This document shows, one piece after another, positions 6,536 to 7,818 of a DNA stretch of 7,818 bases. Location: contig CAMWUF010000030.1 in assembly GCA_947177375.1 (NCBI GenBank), forward strand, positions 1 to 7,818, written 5' to 3'. This DNA is from an uncultured Ruminococcus sp. GTDB taxonomy: Bacteria; Bacillota; Clostridia; Oscillospirales; Ruminococcaceae. The notes beneath the pieces were generated by a model. It was not told the DNA's origin and did not search any database. It saw nothing but the letters and a program-made list of their open reading frames with translations. The position numbers and the translations under genes were made by a program. The stretch's first letter is position 1; each line of letters opens with the position of its first letter.

Positions 6536-6564
6536 TTGACAGAATAAATTTTTTATGCTATACT
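6536..6564 (+). promoter_or_regulatory. near-consensus extended -10 promoter of the 381-residue gene
   Basis: TTGACA (6536-6541) and TATACT (6559-6564) are spaced by 17 bases, and TGC directly before the -10 box gives an extended -10 element. Transcription would start near 6570-6572, about 35 bases before the ATG at 6607. It diverges from the greA promoter; the two -35 boxes are separated by 33 AT-rich bases that may serve both promoters. Confidence 0.92.
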
Positions 6565-6606
6565 GGATTAAGAAATCAAAAAATATCTTGAAAAGGAGTA
6601 TTTAAC

Positions 6607-7752
6607 ATGAATGAATTACAAAATCCTGAAATGATTATGCCATCTCTGGACAGAAAAGAATTACTTGCCCTTGTTGCTAAATACAATGCAGGTGCAGAAT
6701 TTCAGGATAATTTTTTATATTATCCAGAACATAATTTGCGTGTCAAATTAGAGTTCGGACAAATGAAACAAGTGAAAAATTATTTTCATGTGCAATTATT
6801 ATTTATTTTACAGCACCCTTGGTTTGACGAAGATTTCATAGAATCTTGTGCAGGAATTGGAACTAGCCCTGATAAAGCATTAAAATCAGGTGTCGCTAAT
6901 TTCTGTGGAAAAAATATATTAGAACTTGTGTTAAAAGCTTTAAAATTAAACAGCACAGAAATGATTACAGCAAATATTATGAATGAACTACATGAATTTT
7001 TTGTGCCAGAATACAGACCTGTGCAACATGGCGGAAAAAATTCAAAAAGTACTGATTTATGGGAAATTATCAAGCATAAAATTCCAGAATATCTTGGCAC
7101 AAAGCGTTGTTACTGGATAAAATTAACTTCTGCAAAATTTCAAGAAACAACAACTTGTGAAGTTAGTATTAATAATATAAAATATCAAGATTTGACAGAT
7201 TTGTTATATCAAGAAGCTTTGAAAAATCCTGAATTTCGGGTAGATAATCAATTTTTGTTATTAATCCAAAAAGAAGAAACTTATACACCTTGTCCATTTG
7301 AAAAGCAAGATGTCGGCGAATTAGCCTTTATGGCATTAGATAAAATGACAGCAATTACTGATAAAACAACACAGCAAAAAATTTTTCATGAAATTAAAAC
7401 ACTCTGTCCAGATAGTTCAATTGCAACAGAATTAATTGCATTTTTGCCAGAAATTGTTGCACAAGCTGTTTTAAATTTCCGTGACAATGACAGCTTAATT
7501 CCAGTCATTAACTATGGTAAGCCTGAATTTAAATTCAAAAAATCACAAGTTCGCAGTTATGGCTATATGCAGGACACTGTAGAACAATATTTACGCAAAA
7601 TGCAACCCTCTAAAGAAGAATTATTAAATATTGTTAAAATTAGCAGTAAATTTGAAGTGTTAACAAGGGCTTTAGGTGAGAATGTCCCTATTCAAGAATT
7701 GCGTATGTCAGAGCTTGTTTATTTTGTGGACAAAGATTATCATATTTGGTAA
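6607..7752 (+). CDS. uncharacterised 381-residue soluble protein
   Basis: I cannot assign a function. The start is secure: AAAAGGAG (6591-6598) lies 8 bases before the ATG, behind a strong promoter. There is no signal peptide or membrane segment, so it should be cytoplasmic. Residues about 43-112 look like one alpha/beta unit: strand-like NLRVKLEF and YFHVQLLFILQHPWF, then IESCAGIGTSPDKALKSGVANFC (78-100) and a helix. This recalls the DUF6348-type proteins, but only as a weak impression from memory. Residues 120-160 are helical, 165-192 strand-rich (CYWIKLT, CEVSINN), and about 230-381 mostly helical with a charged C-terminus. Cysteines at 81, 100, 168, 184, 229 and 267 are scattered and do not form an obvious metal site. 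It is probably co-transcribed with the gene starting 32 bases downstream. Base composition matches the neighbours, with no sign of recent transfer. Confidence 0.88.
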   Translation: MNELQNPEMIMPSLDRKELLALVAKYNAGAEFQDNFLYYPEHNLRVKLEFGQMKQVKNYFHVQLLFILQHPWFDEDFIESCAGIGTSPDKALKSGVANFCGKNILELVLKALKLNSTEMITANIMNELHEFFVPEYRPVQHGGKNSKSTDLWEIIKHKIPEYLGTKRCYWIKLTSAKFQETTTCEVSINNIKYQDLTDLLYQEALKNPEFRVDNQFLLLIQKEETYTPCPFEKQDVGELAFMALDKMTAITDKTTQQKIFHEIKTLCPDSSIATELIAFLPEIVAQAVLNFRDNDSLIPVINYGKPEFKFKKSQVRSYGYMQDTVEQYLRKMQPSKEELLNIVKISSKFEVLTRALGENVPIQELRMSELVYFVDKDYHIW

Positions 7753-7784
7753 AATTCTAAAAATATAAAAAAGGAAGTGACCAA

Positions 7785-7818
7785 ATGAAACAGTTTTTTA
7801 AGAATCATATATATCTTA
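7785..7818 (+). CDS. start of a further gene, cut off by the window end
   Basis: An ATG at 7785 follows AAGGAAGTGA (7771-7780), with GGAAG 7 bases before the start codon. The frame stays open for the 11 visible codons (MKQFFKNHIYL). The basic then hydrophobic opening could be the start of a signal peptide or membrane segment, but too little is present to say. The 32-base gap from the preceding gene contains no terminator hairpin, so the two are likely in one operon. Confidence 0.65.
   Translation, partial: MKQFFKNHIYL

Noticed and set aside
6786..7100. 104-codon minus-strand open frame opposite the 381-residue gene
   Set aside because: It has no promoter or ribosome binding site of note, while the plus-strand frame has both and is longer.

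Overview
The window is AT-rich bacterial DNA with strong AAGGAG-type ribosome binding sites, consensus TTGACA/TATAAT promoters and short intergenic gaps. Its gene content and protein sequences (a ComM/YifB ATPase, a diverged RodA/FtsW-family protein, a VanZ-like protein, and a greA-lysS pair) fit a low-GC Bacillota genome, most likely a Clostridia member of the Ruminococcus/Oscillospiraceae type. That taxonomic placement is inferred from protein character, not from a search. I see no insertion sequence, phage gene, tRNA, rRNA or CRISPR array. The window looks like ordinary chromosome, with two poorly characterised genes and an interesting divergent promoter region.

Bases 1-109 hold the end of an upstream region and a perfect 10-bp inverted repeat just before the first gene. 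Three plus-strand genes follow in close order: a ComM/YifB-type AAA+ helicase subunit (110-1636), a RodA/FtsW/SpoVE-family membrane protein (1674-2828) and a VanZ-like membrane protein (2841-3323). The gaps are 37 and 12 bases, so the three are probably co-transcribed. They meet a minus-strand block at 3324-3369, where one hairpin appears to serve as a terminator for both directions.

The minus-strand block reads, in transcription order, greA (6418-5927), lysS (5920-4337) and an uncharacterised protein with a charged coiled coil, one membrane segment and an outer domain (4245-3370). greA and lysS are 6 bases apart and form an operon driven by a perfect TTGACA-N17-TATAAT promoter. The greA leader contains a terminator-like hairpin just after the predicted transcription start. 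An intrinsic terminator follows lysS, so the third gene either depends on read-through or has a promoter I cannot see.

A second consensus promoter fires in the opposite direction from the same 188-base intergenic region. It drives an uncharacterised 381-residue soluble protein (6607-7752). A further gene with a good ribosome binding site starts at 7785 and runs off the window. The parts most worth following up are this 381-residue gene and its cut-off partner, the greA leader hairpin, and the membrane-anchored protein downstream of lysS. I see no clear evidence of a complete novel system within these bases.
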